Assembly (NCBI RefSeq): GCF_030867145.1
Contig: NC_134434.1
Location: forward strand, 8,804,001 to 8,868,000
Origin: Opisthocomus hoazin
Taxonomy: Eukaryota > Chordata > Aves > Opisthocomiformes > Opisthocomidae
Length of the DNA stretch: 64,000 bases
Direction of reading: 5' to 3'
Shown: positions 42,912 through 64,000 of the stretch, one piece after another
Position numbering within the stretch: the first letter of the stretch is position 1
Layout of the letters: every line of letters begins with the position of its first letter
Notes under the pieces: generated by a model
What the model saw: only the letters and a program-made list of their open reading frames with translations
Databases searched by the model: none
Told to the model about the DNA's origin: nothing
Translations under genes and position numbers: made by a program

Positions 42912-42917
42912 AATAAA
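42912..42917 (+). terminator. NPB (and possibly ANAPC11) poly(A) signal
   Basis: First AATAAA on the plus strand after the ANAPC11 start, 26 nt past the NPB stop. Confidence 0.85.
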
Positions 42918-42929
42918 CGTGCTTGGGCT

Positions 42930-45900
42930 GGCTCCACCGCGTCCGTCTCTGCGCGGGAGGCAGGTGCTGGCAGGCGGGGGCGGGGGCTCGGGCTCTGGGG
43001 GTCTCGGGGCTGCCACCCCCCCTGAGCCTGGCAGGGCCCTGTCTGGGGCTGGGGCTGCCCCAGGTTGGGCCAAACGAAGCTGGGACGGGCTGTGCCCCGG
43101 GCAGGGGCCAGCGGCAGCGCGGGGAGGGGGGCGTGGGGGCGCAGCTGGCGGCAGGGCGGGGGATGGGGCTGAGCCCGGTGCCCAGCCTGCGACTGCAGAG
43201 GGGCCCTGGGTCCCAAGAGAGGGCAGCCCCCTCCCCTGCCTCCTCGTGGGTCACAGCAGGGGCTGGGTTGGCTGATGGAGCACCCACTGCCTGCCTCCCA
43301 CTCCGAGCCAGCCTCGGGGCTGCTCCGAGCCACGGGACCCATGACAGGGACCGGGCTGCCTCTGGCCCCGCAGCCCCTGCGAGTAACCCCCTCAGTGCCG
43401 AGGCTGCTGGCACAGCCGGTGCAGAAGATCACTGACTGATCAGGACCAGTGGGTTGCAGCCCACAGGGCCAGCCCGGCACCGCAGCAGCTGCAGGGCATG
43501 GCCTGGGGAGCTGGCGTGGGCAGCGCGGCGCCGGGCTGAGCTGCGGGGAGCGGCAGCAACGGATGGGAATTTGCTGGGCGGTGAGCGAGCACAGGCGGGC
43601 ACTCCCGGCTCCGCGTCACCCTGGCTGGGAGGGTCCCCGCTGCCCCCTGCACTGTGGCAGACACAGGCCGTGCTCCGGCAGCAGGGCTGGGTTCAGCGAC
43701 AGGAGTGGGGTGGCAGCAGCCCCCAACAGCAGCTGCTCCCCAGCAAAGGGCACCCCTCTGCCAGGCATCTGGGGGGGCTGCCTCCTCCCCGGGGGTGAGT
43801 CCCGGGGCACAGCCCCCAGCCCGGTCGCGGTCCCTGTCCCCATCCAGGTCATGAGGGCCTTGCCCCGCCTGGGAAGGGGCACTCGCCCTGGCAGGCACCG
43901 CGTTCTTTATGAAAGAAGTCCCTGCAGGGGCTCCTGGCTGCAGCCCAGCCCCACAATGGTCTGGACGCACCGAACCATTGCCCTGTGATGTGCTGCACTG
44001 CTACGTGATGCGCCGTGCTGGCCTTGGCCTGGTCAGTGGTGTCAGGGTCTTCCCAGGAAGCCGGGTGGGTGCCAAGGCCATTGACCACAGCAGAAGGGAT
44101 GGCCCAGCGTCCCCAGTGCAGCGGGGTCGGCACGGTGCCGTAGGCACCTGCTGGAGCTGCCACAGGGTGCCAGTGCCCGCCACAAGGCTTGGCCGTGGCA
44201 CTGATGTTCCCCCGGTGCCCAGAGTGCTGCAGCAGCGTGGGACCTGCCATGCAGCCGCAGTGGCGTTGCCATACGGGTGTCCCCGCGCAGCCCCACTCCC
44301 ACCTGCAGCAGTAACATGCCAGCTGGGCCCCGGTCGCGGTCCCAGTGCTGCGTCCTGCGCAGAGCCACTGCGCGTGGAAAGGGCTGCAGAGCCCCGGCCC
44401 TGCCTGTGCAGCAGGACCAATGCGTGGGGAGGAGCCAGGTCCAGGCTTTGGCCAGGGTGGCAGCGGCTGGCAGCAACCCACCGGGCATCGGGGTCTGCTC
44501 ACCCCATCGTCCCCTCCGTGAACGGCTGACGGGGCGCTGGGGGATGAGCCCCAGTCCTGCTTCGGGAGTCCTGCACCGTGCCAGGTCTGGGATGAAGCTG
44601 CTGCCAGCTCCCCTCGGCGGGGTCACAGCTGCTCTTGCAAGACGTGAGGCACCCGCTACAATTGTGCCAGCAGATTGATTCCCGTTAGAGAAACGGCAGG
44701 CACTCACTGCAGTCTGCATCGGGGGGTGTGGGTGTGTGCTCCTTGGGGTGGGTGCAGGAACCAGAGCCTTGATCTTTTGCGCTTGGGGGGCTGGGGTGAA
44801 CCACCACCAAAAAAAACCAAATCACAGAAAACAGTCACAAATTTGAAATTCATGCTCCCCCCCCTCCTCTCCCCTCCAATTTTAACACCACGCTTATTCT
44901 TTCCCTGGGACTCAGAGGTTATCAGTAAACAGAAGCTCAGAAGATGGCCCAGAGGCCCTTGGAGAAATGAATATCATATGCAAAAAGTTTACAGCGTAAG
45001 CTCAGAAACAGCGTGCAGAAGCCCTGAGGAGCAGCAGCTCACCATGCTCCAGCTGAGCAAGTGGAGCTGACGTTTCCACGCAGAGAAGTTACACCAGCAG
45101 GCAAGCACCCGCGCACGGCGAGAGCAGAAGTAAAGCACTTCTGTCATTTTTTCAATAACAACAGTACCTGTCTGGGTCCCAGAGGCAGCTTATTTGCATG
45201 CAGATGCTCAGCCCGGGGTAGATGTGTCACCGTGGCTGAGTTGTTTGTTTTTAATGACAAACTCTTCTGTGGTCTCTCAGGAGGGGGGCCGCATGCTGCA
45301 GCGGGGTTGTTTGGGTGCTGAGCAGCCGGTGGAGCCCGGGAAGGGGCCGACAGCGCCGAGTCGCTGCTGCTTCGGGGGCGAGGAGCGAGTCTGCCAGCTC
45401 CAGGCAGCAGAGCTGACGTGCCCTGGCGCGGCGAGGTTTCGGCAGGAGGGCACATGGGGCAGCTGGGGGCTGCGACGCAGACCAGAGCAGAGCACCAGCT
45501 CTTCCCAGCGCAACAGGGTCCCAGCACGCACGGCCCCTGTGCCCAGCGGCTGCTCTGCCTGCACCCCACAGCAGGAGAAGCGCTGGCCTGAGCCCTTCTC
45601 CTGGGATGGGAGTCACCCCGCACATCAGCCCGCTCCCGCACCCCGACTGCAGCTGGGACTGATGCCACAGACCCTCAGCGCAGCCAAGGCCCCTGGCCGA
45701 CTGGCGAGGCCCACAGCCCTGTTTTCCACTGGGATGGAGCTGGACGGGGAGCCAGGGCAGGGCACAGCCCGCAGCACGAGCCGGCTGGTGCAGCCCCCCC
45801 GAGCAGCCGGTTGGGTCAGGGGTGAAGCCCCAACCCGCTCAACAGCAGCAGCAGCCGCCGTTACCTGCGGTCAGGAAGAGAGAAGCCCTGGTCCTGGCTG

Positions 45901-47115
45901 CAGAGCTGCAGCGGCTGCAGAGCAGCGGACAAGCAGCAGCTGTGAGGGCTCACCTGGACACGCTGGGAGGGAGGTGTCTGTTCTCCGGACCCCAGGCAGT
46001 CTGCAGCGGCCAGGGGTCACAGCAACAGGCTTGTCACCACAGCCTGCGAGGGCAGGACAGGCGTTACCTTCCTACAGAGGAAGCACGTTCCTTCTCACCA
46101 AAAAGGGCAGCAGAAGTTTGGGATCCCCCTGCACCTCCCAGGGCTGCCCCTTCCTCTCCCCCAGCTGCAGAACTTGCCGCAGAGCCCAGCCCCGCTGCCG
46201 GAGAAGGGCCCGGAGCAGAGCGTGGAGCACAGCGGCTGAGGCTGGGAGCAGCGGGGACCAGCCAGCCCTTCCCTGTCGCTCCGGAGCAGGAGCATCTGGG
46301 TCTCAGCAGCGGCCGTGGGGCTGCAAGGGACAGCTGCCGGAGCCCGGGATGAGCGGACACAGGCACGGCCTCACCCGCGCTCAGCCCGGCGCGGGGATGG
46401 GACTGCGTTGCTGCCGCAGCACCCAAGGGCTGCCAGGTGCACCAGGGAGAGGAGAGGAGCCTCCGAGTTCTCCGGTCCCTCCCCCTGCCTGGTGCTTGGT
46501 GTGGAGCGTTCCCACACAGGTGGGTATCTTAGCTCTTGTCACGGATGACACGTTAATATAGTCTATGAATATTGTATTCTATTCATTACTGAAATGCCAA
46601 TATTCAAACCCAGGCTCTGGGATTAGCAGCTGTGCAGCCGTGAGCCCCCGAGCTCCACAGCCGATCTGTGCCTGACGCAGCCCCTCCAGGCACTGCAGCG
46701 GCTGACGATGCTGCTTTGGCAGTGCGATGCACCAAGGCATCAGCAGAATAATTCAGGTCAGCTCCTGCCCCCATACCCACCACAGTTATGTGCCCACCCA
46801 GCTGCTGAGACACCTTTCCAGCACAAAGTCTGCTGCACTTTCAGAGTTCAGAAAGCATAAAACCCTGGAACACAGAAAAGCAGAGAAAAGACTAGTTCAA
46901 TTTTCTACTGAATTCAGGAAAAACCTCCTCCCACAGTGAGAATAAATGGCTTCTAGGCCAGAACAACCCCTAACCCTGCACCAGAACAAATCCAGCGTGG
47001 CCCAGGGCTCGGGCTGGGATGGGCTGCCCGAGGGCAGCGAGCTCATTCCTGGGCCACAGCAGCCTCTCCCCAGCTCCCTCAGCTCAAGCCACAAAGAGAC
47101 CAACGCACGACTCTT
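42930..47115. other. NPB-PCYT2 spacer
   Basis: About 4.2 kb between two convergent genes. It is mostly GC-rich, with an AT-richer island at about 44790-45280 that contains a perfect octamer ATTTGCAT at 45192-45199 and ATGCAAAA at 44978-44985. A long plus-strand open frame at 45194-46561 has no domain and looks compositional. A second AT-richer stretch lies at 46540-46960. Confidence 0.6.
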
Positions 47116-47122
47116 CCAACAT

Positions 47123-47128
47123 TTTATT
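47123..47128 (-). terminator. PCYT2 poly(A) signal
   Basis: Plus-strand TTTATT is AATAAA for PCYT2, giving a 3' UTR of about 1.1 kb after the stop at 48249-48251. Confidence 0.7.
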
Positions 47129-48248
47129 AATGATCAGCAACAAAAGTTTACAACAGAGGACAACAGAATCGGCGCGGAAGGACTGCCCAGCACCGTGCAG
47201 GGAGCAGCCCAGGACACCTACCACAGCACCCTGGAATGTAAGAGGCAGAAAGGGGCTCAGCCCAGCACCCGTCCTCCCCAGGCCCCGCACCTCCCCGCAT
47301 GCCACACATCAGCCCCCAGAAAACAGCCGTGGAATTTTGTGACAAGGTCCCTCCCTCCCTTTGGTAACCTGTCAGGCACAGGGTGGGCTCCCTCGGCAGC
47401 AGCCAGCAGGGCTCTGAGCATGGTCTACACACAGCACGGGGTCCTGCTGCCTCATGACAGCGGAGCCTTTGCCAAAAGCCCCCGTGGTTCCCCCACCTCG
47501 TGCGGAGAAATGCCCCAGCCCACCATGGAAACCACAGAGCCGGGTCCCTGTGCCACCCACCCCTCTCAGCAGCCGCCACGCCGCTGCCTGTTCCGGGGCA
47601 GCAAACAAGACGCTGGCACCGTCACAGCGGGGAGAGGCTTCATCCAGCCAAACCCAAACAGCTCGGGGCTGGTGTTTGTGCAGCGGCTGCAGAGAGGCAG
47701 CGCGGTGAACCCCGCAGCACAGGGCCCGTCGACACCTCCAGCAGCTGGCACAGCGCCGGCCCGCTGTCCCCAACGGGAAGCTCGCAGGAGGCACTGCGGG
47801 TGCCGTGTCCCTTCCCTGGGGGGGCCGTTCTCGCCAGTCTGCCCCTGCCCGAAGGGCTCCTCTGGACCGCAGACTCAGGTCAGGACAGCCCAGCCCGGAG
47901 GGGAGAGGGGGCCTGGGCAGCTGCTCCATCTCCCTCCTACTAAAAGCCAGAAATGGCAGAAGGTAAAAGCACATCAACATGTTAAAACATTAGTTATCAT
48001 TAAAACAATTTTTTTTCTTTTGTCAGTCTCCTCCTGGGAAAGGGGACGGGGGCTGATTAACGGAGGAAAAACTAGGCAGCAGGATCCTGACTCATTGTGT
48101 CTGCGTAATTAGTGCAGGAGGAGCTAGGACAGCACATCCTGCGTGCTGCAGCGGTGCCCGGTTCAGGGTCCCCTCTCTAAGAGCTGTCTGTTCCTCAGGA
48201 GGGAGAGGCTGCGGCACTCTGCGACCCACACATCAGCTCTCCGCTGGC

Positions 48249-58605
<10,357 letters not shown>

Positions 58606-58707
58606 GGCCGCGCTGTCACCGGCGGCGCCGCCGCCCGCGGCCGAGCCGCCGGGGCCGCCCCGCCCCGCGCCCGCCCCCGCCGCCATCTTGGCCGCGCCCC
58701 GCCGCGC
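58606..58707 (-). promoter_or_regulatory. PCYT2 promoter/5' UTR with YY1 motif
   Basis: Only 102 bp separate the SIRT7 stop from the PCYT2 ATG. On the minus strand CCAAGATGGCGG at 58691-58680 is the classic YY1 element often placed at or just after transcription starts, suggesting a start around 58685-58700, almost on the SIRT7 stop codon. The remainder is CpG-rich and TATA-less. Confidence 0.6.
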
Positions 58708-61700
58708 TCAGTTGCTCTTCCGGCGCCGCGCGCCCTTGGCGCAGCCGCGGCCCAGCCACCCCGCGGGGCGCGCGGGCGGCGGCGGCTCCCGGTCGGTCCC
58801 CGGCGGCGGCTCCGGGCCGGTCCCCGGCGGCGGGGCCACCGGCTTCCGCGAGTGCGTGCCTTCCTCCCCGGGCCGCAGCGGCTCGGCCAGCGCGAAGATG
58901 GGGTCCCGCGCCCTGCGGAGAGGGGGGGAGCGTGGGCGCGCTGCCGGGCGGCCCCGGGGCGGGCGGGTCCCGGGGCGCGGCCGCCGCGGGGCACCGGGCC
59001 GCTCACCGCTCGTAGCGCGGGATCTCCAGCCCCAGCTCGGCCATCAGCAGCCGCATCACGTCGTCGCAGCGGCCGTGCAGCTTCAGGGCGGCCAGGTCGT
59101 CCTTCGGGGTCCACTGCGGGAGTGACAGCAGGGCGGCGGCTGCGGGCGTCTCCCCGCACGGCACCGGGGCCGCCGCCCCCGCCCCCTCCCTACCCCACCA
59201 TCCCCACTGTCCCCCTGCCCCACCGCCAAGGCCCCGCATGCCCTCCAGCGCCCGCCCGACCCCAGCCCCCTGCCAGCAGCTCTCACCTGCAGGTTCACGA
59301 TGTAGAGCTTTGGGCGGCGAGCGGGGGGCTTGCTCATGCACCACAGACGCGGGTATTTTTTCAAAACCTGCCACAGAACAGGGATGATCAGCACGGCCAA
59401 CGGCACGCGCAACTGCGAACCGTATCAGCGAGAGGAAAAGGAATGTATTACCAGGAGGGGAAAGAGGGAGGAAGAGAGACTATCACAGATGGTGGGCGAA
59501 TCCCGACACCAGAGTTTACAGTTGTCTGTTTGGGAGGAGACTGCTCAGCACCAAGGTGTATCCCCAAGAGGGAATGCTGCTAACAATCTTCACCGAGTCT
59601 CTAAAGTTACCTTTAAGCTGGAACCCAGACAAAGAATCACATCTGCTTTGCTTGCAGCTTCTGTTGCTGCTTCCCAGTTCAGGGGCTGCCTCAACGTCCC
59701 CTTCTCCCCAAAGTGGACGATTGTGTCTCTCAACTGTGCCCCACACTTGTGGCACATCCTGCCAGTGTGATGCCTGTGCAGGGCTGTGCGCTCTGTCACG
59801 TCAAAGACTCGCACGTACTCTCTGTTGGGCGTACACGAAGTGCAGACCTGGTGCAGAATGGAAGCAAAAAATCCGTCACATCATTATCGCCTAGCCCGTC
59901 ACAGGCCAGAAGCCAGCCACCTCTCCCAGAAGAAAAGCAGTTTTTGGGGACATCAGGTTGGAGACAGTAGAAGGGATCATCAGGGATCAGATGCTAGCTT
60001 GGAAAAGTCTGGAAAACCTCAACTAGCAAGGGGCATTACAGGGAGCCTGCGGGCTATGCGACAGGAGGGATTTCAGAGCAGGCTGAGGAACAGCAGTCAG
60101 AAGCAGGAGGCTCTAGCAAGTACAGAGAAAAAGCTACAGAGATGTACAGAACACTTTGTTTTGGTGCTTGCTAACTAGTTCACCCCAAACCTCATGGCCT
60201 GAGGATAGGAACTAAGCAGAGGCTAGCCCTTGTACTAATTCTTCTCGAGCTAGTGATGGATAAAGGGTTTACATTATCCTCTTGTGAGGCCACTAGATGG
60301 TAACCTGATCCTGTCCTGGCCACTCACCTCTATGTACATGTTTCCATGAAGCTCGGATATTGCTGCTCGGGGTAACCCACTCCGCAGGTGCAGCCCATCA
60401 CAGTTTTGAGACACCACATGCTGCACCTGAAAGGGAACAAACCACTGAGCTAACACACATGCGGAAGACTGTGAATGTATCACTCAGACGCAGATGATGC
60501 GTAGGTCTCAGTACGCACCAAACAGCACCAGACATCAGAGCAGAACCCGCAGCAGAAAAGCGTGGAGAACACGCCTTTATGGAAGTTAAGTGAAAAGACT
60601 CCTCCTGCTAAGCAGAGCTGTGCTAGGTCTGGCTGACACCGTGGCCAGGTCCCTGACCAGCCTCACCCAGAGGAAAACACAAGGTGTTAAAGAAAAGGCA
60701 CCGGGGAAAAAACTGCCAGATGGACAGTCTGGAGCTAGGCTAGTGAAGCCTCAGCTGCATGTGAGCACAGGTGCTTTTTCCTGCATGGATGTGTAGCCAT
60801 CTGAGTAAAAACAGTAGTTAGGCACTCATTAAAAGCTTTTTTCCTTTGTTGGGTTTTATTTATCATACTTAGACAAAGGAACACAAGCGAGGTATGGAAA
60901 AATCTCTTACCAGGTTGTGCTTGTGTAGGCAGGCAATGCTCATGTGAGTGAGTGTGGGCTCTGCCTCACTCAGATCTGCAGCCCTGACAAGAAGCAAGGG
61001 AAAAAAAAAAAAAGAAAGTTGGAATTGTGATTAATCCCTCTTTCAGTATCAGCTTTCTGCCACACAGCTCAGAATTTCTCCCTACCTGATGCTCCTGCCC
61101 TTCTGCAGCAACGTCCATATGCCATTAGGGCCTCTGTAGTCTGGGATTGAAGCTGCCTGTGTTACCGAAGAGCCAAAACGAGGCGTGACGGGAAGGCTCA
61201 TACCTCTTGTCCACAAACACACCAACCCGGTCTCACCCGTGACCACCAGATACACCTCATTCACAGGTGCTTTCTCATTCACTCCGAAGTTTCTAATGCA
61301 ACAGTTCCCTAATTGCAGGAAAACCTTATTTTGATGCATTTTCTCTCTAGCATCTTTCCTCCTACCTTACAGCTCTCATTTTCGCCTCCAGTATTTATTT
61401 TCTCCAATTTTACCATTAGGGAATCCCTCCAAAACTTTTTTGACCCTTGGTACCTCCCATTTCCCTACACAGAACTCAGTTCTTGAACCTTTCCTTGTTT
61501 TCACTAGACTCTGATTTCTGGTACCTTGCACTCAGCATTCTTTAGCAAAAATGCTTGTGGCCTTAGTGCTCATACACCCTGCCCAGAATCATGCTCCACA
61601 GCAACAGAGACTGTAGAAAAGCAAAAGAAAAATAAGGTTCCCATCTCAGAGTTCAGACAAAGGTGACGTATGTCACGTTCGAAGAGGCAAACCCAGATTT

Positions 61701-62991
61701 TCACTCTCCCAACAGAGGCCGCTGAAACCAACCATTTCTTGAACTGTCATTTATAAGCTCTGAAAACCACCAGCTATTCCTACTTGTCCATTAATGCCAA
61801 CAACATGAATTAGCTAACTTGTTCTTACATTTTACACCAAAATAAAAGACTTGAGTGAAGTAAGACTCATGATCTTCCCCTTTCATTCAGAAGCACGTTC
61901 TTCATGTGGTCGCAGAGGTGATGCGGCCTCGGAATCCCCTGGGCAGCAGGCACAGCCCCAAACTAGCAAATGGTCATGGTTTGCAGTGAGCTGCGTTAAC
62001 ATGGCATCCCAGACTCGTAACGCACCTCACATAGTTGTTTGCAAACCACAAAAATAGTCCAAACCACACTGCAACGCTCCTGAAGTACCTCCCAGAGCTC
62101 CAGCCACTCACACCCAAAGAATCCTACCGTGCTGATCCCAGCTCCCGTGTAGATGACAAGGTGCCTGGCATTCCGGACAGCAGCAGCCAGCTCAGTAGCC
62201 TTTCTCTTTAACTCCTCTGGTTCGTCACACACCTAGAAAACACAGCTGAGCAAGCTCATGTGTTTCTGAGATGCCGTGCATCCCTGAATTGGAAGGAACG
62301 GGGGTTCCCGGGAAGCTTTAACGCAGGCCTAGCCCGGCCATCGAGTGACACACGCGCTATCAGAAGTGGCTTCCAAACAAAAGAACGCGGGCGGTGCCCA
62401 GGGAAGATGCAGGGAAGCAGCTTCCCGGACGGCCGCACGCGCAGCTCCGCCCTCCCAGCGGACGTGCCCGCACAGCACGCGGCAGAACCCCGCACGCGGC
62501 TGGGAGACGCGGCGACACAGGCCCGGCGGGCCTCGGCCCGGGGCCCGGCGGCACAGCAGCCTTGCTGCGGGGCCTGCCGCAGCTCCGGAGCTCGCCCCGC
62601 AGCCGCTGGCCCGGCCGCCGCAGACCCCCGGAGCGCGGCGCTCCCCCCGCCGCGGCCACCGGAGCCCGCCGCCCCGCCGCCGCCCACCTCCTCCTGCCGC
62701 CGGCGCAGCCGCTCCCGCCGGGCGCGGCGCCGCTCCAGCTCCCTGACGATGTCCTCGCCCTCGCTCAGCGCCTGGCACTCCTCGGGGCTCCGCTCCGCCG
62801 GCGGCTTCCTCCAGATGCGGGACACCTGCGCGGGACACGCGGCTGGTCACGGCGGCCCGCGGCGGCGCGGCGCGGCGGGGCGGGCCGGGCCGTACCTGTC
62901 TCCGCCGGTCCCGCTGCTCCTCCTGCTGAAGGATCTCGGCGCGCGCCGCCGCCTTCCGCTCCGAGCGGCTCAGGCTGCCGCCGGCCGCCAT
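58708..62991 (-). CDS. SIRT7: NAD-dependent deacylase sirtuin-7
   Basis: Nucleolar NAD-dependent deacetylase with activity on H3K18ac; regulates rDNA transcription and chromatin. 403 aa (human 400). Exons: 62991-62896, 62825-62688, 62232-62128, 61156-61086, 60983-60911, 60426-60328, 59847-59611, 59367-59287, 59113-59007, 58912-58708. An Arg-rich N-terminal helix region starts [19 protein letters not shown]. The Rossmann motif GAGIST is at 108-113, followed by IPDYRGPNG and [14 protein letters not shown]. The catalytic His188 lies in SELHGNMY. Zinc ligands are Cys196/Cys199 and Cys226/Cys229. LCLGSSLKV and LYIVNLQ complete the NAD site. The C-terminal exon is Pro/Arg-rich ([14 protein letters not shown]), basic as in the human nucleolar-targeting tail. 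Confidence 0.97.
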
Positions 62992-63110
62992 CTCCCCGGA
63001 AGCGCTGCGCTTCCGCTGCCGGGCGCTCCGCGGCAGCGCCGCTTCCGGTGGCCGGCGAGAGCGGCCGCGCCCCACTTCCGGCGTCGCCGCCCCCGGTGCG
63101 GCGGCGCCCC
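62992..63110 (-). promoter_or_regulatory. SIRT7 CpG-island promoter
   Basis: CpG-dense, TATA-less sequence with ETS-type CTTCCGG sites near 63041-63047 and 63075-63081. It lies about 60 bp downstream of the poly(A) signal of the next minus-strand gene. Confidence 0.6.
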
Positions 63111-63159
63111 CCCGCGCCGCGGCAGACCGCGCCCCAAGGAAGCGCGAGGCGGCGGCTGT

Positions 63160-64000
63160 TGGGAAGCGGTTTATTGTCACGTACAGACCGGCGGCGCGCG
63201 GACGGACACGGAACAGCAATAAATAACGCCCGCCCGCTCGCCGCCCCGGGCAATAACTTAGCAATAAATACCGCCGGGGCGGGGCTCCCCACGCCACCGG
63301 AGAGCGGCGCGACAGCGCGACACGATTCACCACACGACAGAGAGCCCCGCGGCACGGGGACACGGCGGGGCCCGGGAGGGAGGGGGACCACGACAGCCTG
63401 CACGGCGGGAAACCACACGGACGAGCACCTCGGGCACGACAGGCTGCGCTGCGGGACGCCACGCGCGGGAGAGGCCCACGGGCCCGGAGGGGACGGGAGA
63501 CACCGCGGGCACGGCAGAAACGTGACGGGGGCCAACAGGCCACCGAGGACGAAACCCAGACCAGCGCACGACGGGGGGGAGCAGCACCCCGAGGCCCGGG
63601 CCCCCGCCGACACCCGGCCCTGCGCCCACAGCTCGCGTACACACCCGCTGCCGCAGGCGAGCGAGCGCTGCACGGCGGGAGCAGCGACAGCAGCCGATGG
63701 AGCCGGTGCCGCCGCCCGCTCCGTCCCCCGGGCTCGACCCCTCACTCAGCGGCAGCAGCACAGCTGCACCCAGCCGGCCGGGAAGGACCCGGACACTCCT
63801 CGCAGCAGAGCACGACAGAAGCAAGCTCACCACGGCTGCAGGATTGCCCGCCACCGCCCGCCCTGTTGATGGGGCCCTCCTCGCACCACAGCCTCCAGCC
63901 CCCAGAGCTCAGTTCCTCACAAGCCCTCAGCTGCTCACCCTGCCGAGGTCAGGCCTCCGACGGGGTTCAGAACGGCTCTCCAGCCAGGTTCCATCTCAGG
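63160..64000 (-). other. 3' UTR of the next minus-strand gene, probably MAFG
   Basis: AATAAA in the minus direction (plus TTTATT at 63169-63174) defines a 3' end just upstream of SIRT7. The 830 bp to the window edge are GC-rich and show no recognisable coding frame. In the human order MAFG follows SIRT7 on the same strand and has a long 3' UTR, so this is a synteny inference only. Confidence 0.4.

Noticed and set aside
45194-46561. 455-codon open frame on the plus strand between NPB and PCYT2
   Set aside because: No recognisable domain, Ser/Gly/Pro/Arg-biased composition, overlapping open frames on other strands, and no counterpart in the syntenic human interval. Best explained by GC-rich sequence.
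46890-47050. Possible second CR1 fragment before the PCYT2 3' end
   Set aside because: Some resemblance in GCTGCCCGAGGGCAG-type sequence, but no CR1 terminal signature or 8-mer tail.
63204-63272. Plus-strand AATAAA motifs near the right edge
   Set aside because: No plus-strand gene is present to use them; the genes here run on the minus strand.
62329-63869. Open frames of more than 400 codons over SIRT7 exons 1-2 and beyond
   Set aside because: They read through clear splice sites of SIRT7 and into the neighbouring 3' UTR; only the SIRT7 exon parts match a known protein.

Overview
The window is a gene-dense, GC-rich stretch of a vertebrate nuclear genome, most likely avian. The evidence for a bird is a CR1 LINE 3' tail at about 14386-14460 as the only interspersed repeat I recognise in 64 kb, compact introns, dense CpG islands and simple tandem repeats. 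The gene order matches the block known from human 17q25.3: GCGR, MCRIP1, PPP1R27, P4HB, ARHGDIA, ALYREF, ANAPC11, NPB, PCYT2, SIRT7 and then probably MAFG. The species cannot be named from the sequence. All coding assignments come from reading exon by exon, joining GT-AG splice sites in phase, and comparing with remembered vertebrate proteins.

Layout: GCGR (+, first coding exon(s) missing at the left edge) ends at 3235. It is followed by a 20-bp minisatellite and about 4 kb of noncoding DNA with an RFX-type palindrome and AT-richer islands. MCRIP1 and PPP1R27 (both -) lie at 8.4-12.8 kb. A 2.4 kb spacer carries the CR1 tail. P4HB (-, 11 exons, ends in KDEL) fills 15.2-24.5 kb and has a TATA box and four CCAAT boxes. 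A 2.4 kb spacer leads to ARHGDIA (-), which has a 6.3 kb first intron and a probable noncoding exon 1 near 37.2 kb. ALYREF (-) and ANAPC11 (+) share a 165-bp divergent promoter at 41.8 kb. NPB (+) starts 93 bp after the ANAPC11 stop. After 4 kb of spacer come PCYT2 (-, 13 exons) and SIRT7 (-, 10 exons). The last about 0.85 kb is probably the 3' UTR of the next minus-strand gene, by synteny MAFG.

Most of these genes are housekeeping and unrelated in pathway: ER protein folding (P4HB), Rho regulation (ARHGDIA), mRNA export (ALYREF), cell-cycle ubiquitination (ANAPC11), phosphatidylethanolamine synthesis (PCYT2) and deacetylation (SIRT7). GCGR and NPB are a peptide receptor and a peptide precursor, and PPP1R27 is a PP1 regulator. 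What they share is packing: several minus-strand genes end inside or beside the CpG-island promoter of the next gene. SIRT7 has no canonical poly(A) signal before PCYT2 exon 1, and ANAPC11 has none before NPB.

I found no RNA genes, CRISPR arrays, viral elements or prokaryote-like systems, and no convincing new protein-coding gene. The points worth a second look are overlapping transcription units, several homogeneous minisatellites (one beside an unusual 5' splice site in PCYT2), paralogous intron positions in P4HB, and a changed CtBP-type motif in MCRIP1.
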